Positions 59,867 through 64,000 of a stretch of DNA of 64,000 bases are shown here, piece after piece. This DNA is from Amphimedon queenslandica (taxonomy: Eukaryota > Porifera > Demospongiae > Haplosclerida > Niphatidae). The position numbers and the translations under genes were made by a program. The stretch spans positions 699,462 to 763,461 of the forward strand of contig NW_003546244.1 in NCBI RefSeq assembly GCF_000090795.2, written 5' to 3'. Numbering within the stretch: the stretch's first letter is position 1; each line of letters starts with the position of its first letter. The notes under the pieces are model-generated. The model was not told the DNA's origin. It made no database searches and was given only the letters and a program-made list of their open reading frames with translations.

Positions 59867-62800
59867 ATGGCTTTTAATGGTATTGATCCCTCTTCTCTCC
59901 CCGAGGCACTCATTAGGGATACCATGAACACTCTCCCGACTCACATTGTCAACAGCAATCCGGACTCACTCAACAGTAAGTCCAATATTATTATGTACCA
60001 TTTGGCATGTGTTTATCTAGTCATCATCTATTGTACTCATGACTTTTACAAAGAAATATTATACATTGTGTATTATTTATTGTTGGCTTCTGGACATACT
60101 GTGTACGTACACATGCTCACTTAATGATTAGAATGTACACAGTTGTGGTCACAAATGGTATCAAATGAAAAAGGTTTAATTATTTGAGTGGGTTTATGCA
60201 ACTACCTTCCCCGTTAAACTGGGTTTGATCCAGTGTCACTTAAAATGACTATTGTGATGATATAGTGTCACTGTTCTGTTATTGGTTTCATTGTTGCACT
60301 ATGTTTTGAGCTGGCCATACATATAATTCATCAATAGCTTCTCAGAAAGTGTTTTATATTCAATACTGAAATTTTATGCTCTCTACAATTTGAAAATTCA
60401 TTCAACAGGATATTTTTTAGCTCTTGTAATAATGGTAATGATAATGATAAAGTCACTGTTATGCCTCTGAGATAATGATGTGTGTGTGTGTGTGTGTGTG
60501 TGCATTAGCTTGAAAGTGACTTGTAGTGTATTATATGATTAACTGGTTCTCTCCCTATATCTCAATGATATTAGCAGGATACTAGTACATACACTCTACT
60601 TTAATGAGATTGTACTCATGTAAATATGGCGATGACATCGCATCCACATTCAAAGGGGTATTGTCATTATTCTTAGAAAAAATTCCCTTCTTCATTCTAT
60701 TTGTTTTCTCTCGTCATAGTTGGCTGTAAATAATGGCTGAGTTTGGGTATTGCATGTTTGTACTGACGTCTTGTCATAGTTATGAGCTACTGTACATGAT
60801 TTTATTTCTTGTGTATTATTGTTTATGTTTAATGTAAAAATAATGACTCGTTTTGATTTGTCTCTTCCTTTTTCGTTTTTTCTCTCTCTCTATTTTAGGC
60901 TCACCTTATTCTTCTTTGACTCAAGTCCGACTTGAAATTGTTGAACAACCGAAATCAGTATGTCCATTTGTTCACGTGTGCATGCATATACATTCATGTA
61001 CTACATACATTCTTTTGCTGTTTTCTTAAATTTTTTGCATGTCATTATAATTGCAGTGTTCCTATAACTATCATTTACTTCATTATTCACATTCACACAT
61101 GACACTTTATCGCTGTAAAGACAGTGTTGATGCTATAACTGAAAGCATTAGTCCTTTTGCTTTTCTTTCCAAAATCTTAGAAAATAATCAACTGCTATTC
61201 AAGCTTACATGCTGCAACGTAATTCATGCAACTATTTTAAAATTTGTAAAAAATCTTATAATGAAATATTTGCCATGAGTTTGTGTTGTTTATTGTTGTT
61301 GTTTTTGTTTTTGTTTGTTTGTTTATAGAGAGGATTCAGGTTCCGTTACGACTGTGAGGGTCAGAGTCACGGTGGTCTCCCGGGAGAGAATTCCGAGAAA
61401 AACCGACGCCAAAAAACCTATCCAACCGTCCACGTAAGTCAACCACCGGTCACCATAGCAACCGTCTCTCTCTCTCCTCCCCTTGATAGTTGAAAGGTTA
61501 TCGTGGGCGGGCCCGTGTGATGGTTTCCTTGGTAACAGACTCTGACCCAGCAATGCCTCATGCCCATTCTATAGTTGGAAAGAATGCTATTGATGGTCGC
61601 TGTGTTGTAGAGATAGGGCCAGAGACGGATATGTATGCACAGTAAGTCGAATTTGTATGTCTGTACATTAATATGATACAATTAAAATAATTATGTGTAT
61701 ATACGAGATTAAGAATGTGGAGGCATTTGTAAACAAATAAAGCCCACCCTTGAGCTGACAGTAGGTGGGTTGTATTGCTTTTTGGCAATGAAAGAACATA
61801 TTGACAAGATGTGTGTATCATTAGGAGTGTCCCCTATTGAAGTTACATGGTGCTTACAATGTATAATCTTTACATGGATTTATTCGCATTGTGTGCTACA
61901 TACATGTACAAGTACATGTACATGTACATGTACCCTAGCTGTTATTTATTGTTGTAGGAAATGATGGTAGAAAAAATGGCATGCAACTGCAAAGCCTCTT
62001 TGATGGGCTTGTAGCTCATGTAACTTGTGCTGAGTGTCAACACTAGACTGGAGTTACATGTACATGTACATGTACATGTACATGTATACTAGTGGATGCT
62101 AACACCAGTTGAATGAGAGCTATAGTCAGGGTGGTTGTGGTATATAGTGCTCATGCAGCTTCTTGTCTGTCAAGTTGCTCAAAAATTGGGCCAAATTTTG
62201 ATAAGAATCACAAGGAGAGAATTCTTCATTTTTATAATTTTTCCTAATCCATATGTCCCTACATTTTGTATGTTTTGTAGCAAGTTTGAGCTGAGTCCTG
62301 CAATCAAATTTGATTTTTTATAAATTTTTTAAGTTGCCCTAAGTGCCATGTACTAGTAGTGCTTGTTAGCTTATGAAGCTCATGCTGTTTAGAAAACTGT
62401 CCGTGTATATCACTTATTATTAAAAATGCTTGAAAAAGAGTTTGTTGTGGCACTGTGGGTACAAAGGATTGCGGTTGTCTGTCAGTTATTTGAGAGACAA
62501 TGCATGCACCATAGTGTGTGTGTGTAAGGGGAATATTATTAGTAAGGAATTTTGCACCATGTCCACGTGTGTGTGATTGACAATGAATTGACAATAATGT
62601 AATTCTTTTAAACTCTTTGTTTCACATTAGCTAGTATACAGTAAATAATGTCAGTATGAATTAACACATTATACTCACAAAGTATTTATTGTCATACATG
62701 TTTATGTATCGAACATTTACGTTGTACATGCAGGTTCACAAGTCTTGGTATACTTCATGTTACTAAAAAGAAAGTCCCTGAAGTTTTGACGAGGCGTCTC

Positions 62801-64000
62801 TTACAGCAAACAACTCCTCGTGGACAAATGGTTGACCAAATGGAAGTGGTTGATGTTGATATGACCACCGCCCAACTAACATCTGGTATGTTATAGAGAG
62901 AGAGAGAAGGAGGGAGGTCTTGGTTACATTATGTTATAATGTCTAGAAGAGCAAGATGAGATACACCAGCAAGCTCAGACTTTAGCCAAGTCAATGAATC
63001 TCTCTGTGGTAAGGTTGTGCTTTCAAGCCTTCCTCCCTGATGAGAATGGACGCTATACAATACCAATTGATCCTGTATTTAGCAACAAAGTCTATGACAG
63101 CAGTAAGTCCTCAATGTTCCTTAAAATACAGTAGAAAATATGATTTTGCATCACTTTTAAAATAATCTTGTATTTGCGAATTTTTAGAGGCACCTTCTGC
63201 TGGTACATTAAAGATATGTCGTCTTGATCGGACCAGTGGGAGTGTTAAAGGCGGAGATGATGTTTTCCTTCTTTGTGACAAAGTTCAAAAGAGTAAGATA
63301 CATATACATACACTAACCCATGCACCGCCCCCTCCTTTATCATTATGATTGGTTTAATTCCTCTATCTACTCTTATAGACTGTATGTACAGTATAAACTT
63401 ACATGTATAGGTTGATATCTCTATGTTACAATTACAATCGTCAAAGGAAGCCTTTATTTATGCTATGTCTTCTCTTTCCCATTTCCTCTTTCTCTCCTTC
63501 CTCTCTTTAGATGATATTGAGGTTGTATTTTATGAAGATAAGCAGGAAACTACTGGTGGGATGCAGTTGCAGCCGTGGATGGCTAAAGGAAGGTTTGGAC
63601 CCAATGATGTCCATCACCAGGTAAGAATACCTAGTACTCCGATTAGTAGTAAATAGTAATTATGTAGTCTAGAAATTGCATGATCTGTATATGTACGCAT
63701 GTAGATGTACACTTTAATATCTGATTAAAGTGAAGTATTGATGTTCTTAGAATGACATGATCTGCTATCACTCTGTCTGTGTGGTTTATAGGAAACAGTT
63801 TTGGTTTTATCCAAACTTAGAATTCTCTTTATGTACACATGTACGTGTACACAAATTCTTGAGCCACTGTAGTGTTCCCATTTAATCATACGTGTACATG
63901 TACCTCTTAAAGAATGTAGTACATGCAATTAAATCTCTCCCTCCTTCTCTCTCCCCTTCTCTCTCCCTTTCTCCCCCCCTCTCTCTCTCCCCCTCTCTCT
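59867..64000 (+). CDS. NFKB: NF-kB family transcription factor, Rel homology domain (5' part)
   Basis: Exons visible: 59867-59975, 60899-60957, 61329-61433, 61490-61641, 62734-62885, 62947-63102, 63188-63292 and 63511-63620; the gene continues off the right edge. The DNA-contact loop [16 protein letters not shown] with its redox-sensitive Cys is perfect. [73 protein letters not shown] and [10 protein letters not shown] cover RHD-N and the start of the dimerization (IPT) domain. The intron positions and p50-type loop favour an NF-kB p100/p105-like protein rather than c-Rel; the ankyrin repeats expected downstream are outside the window. The start is the ATG in GCAGCCATGG. Confidence 0.96.
60479..60502. 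repeat. (TG)n microsatellite in NF-kB intron 1
   Basis: Twelve TG dinucleotides in a row in a noncoding region. Confidence 0.85.
61898..62088. repeat. two (TACATG)n palindromic microsatellites in an NF-kB intron
   Basis: Runs of the self-complementary hexamer lie at about 61900-61934 and 62055-62087, the longest examples of a motif scattered through the whole window. Confidence 0.85.
62170..62340. repeat. repeat subfamily B copy in an NF-kB intron
   Basis: GGAGAGAATTCTTCATTTTT, TTGAGCTGAGTCCTGCAATC and TTTTTTAAGTTGCC align in order with the copy at 18528-18712. The orientation is the same as the NF-kB transcript. Confidence 0.65.
63937..64000. repeat. CT-rich tract at the right edge
   Basis: A CTCTCC-type polypyrimidine run begins about 320 bases after the last visible NF-kB exon and continues past the window. 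It could be a long branch/acceptor tract or plain microsatellite. Confidence 0.6.

Overview
This is a 64 kb stretch of a compact, AT-rich animal genome. Introns are mostly 40-80 bases with GT-AG ends, genes lie a few tens to hundreds of bases apart, and at least five neighbouring gene pairs are head to head. Gene content (Rel/NF-kB, PTEN, two receptor tyrosine kinases with sponge-style FN3/Cys-rich ectodomains, PACT-domain centrosomal protein, MERIT40, VPS50) says metazoan. Intron style and the receptor kinases make a demosponge such as Amphimedon queenslandica my best guess; that assignment is inference, not read directly from the sequence.

Layout. 1-461 (-): 5' end of an unrecognised coiled-coil gene. 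645-1175 (+): NAA20. 1577-5031 (+): kinase-less single-pass FN3 receptor. 5123-6497 (-): BABAM1/MERIT40, head to head with a GT61 glycosyltransferase (6574-8115, +). 8190-13579 (-): VPS50/syndetin, head to head with ABITRAM (13659-14453, +). 14538-15512 (-): TMEM45-like. 15651-24339 (-): AKAP9/pericentrin-like coiled-coil protein, interrupted by a 400-base assembly gap and head to head with a PPM1H-like phosphatase (24572-26017, +). 26227-27915 (+): second GT61 gene. 28057-35452 (-) and 36175-42712 (-): receptor tyrosine kinases A and B. 42963-46667 (+): soluble paralogue of their ectodomains, divergent from kinase B. 47657-52367 (-): PTEN. 54666-57422 (+): small type II membrane coiled-coil protein. 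57648-59382 (-): TBATA. 59867 to the right edge (+): NF-kB with its Rel homology domain.

The most interesting feature is a four-gene receptor family. The gene at 1577, kinases A and B, and the gene at 42963 share an N-terminal Cys-rich module with the same exon pattern, followed by FN3-like domains. They end in four ways: kinase, kinase, short tail without kinase, or secreted. They have TATA-box promoters. The housekeeping pairs instead share CACGTG and NRF-1-type sites in short bidirectional promoters. Kinase B and the soluble gene share one 250-base divergent promoter.

The second feature is an unclassified repeat family. About 177-base units sit as short tandem arrays in introns of VPS50, kinase A and PTEN. 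A diverged sister subfamily lies in introns of the AKAP9-like gene, the 54.7 kb gene and NF-kB. There are also two foldback (MITE-like) elements, many TACATG palindromic microsatellites and a 325-base TAA run. I saw no tRNA, rRNA, CRISPR or virus-derived element.
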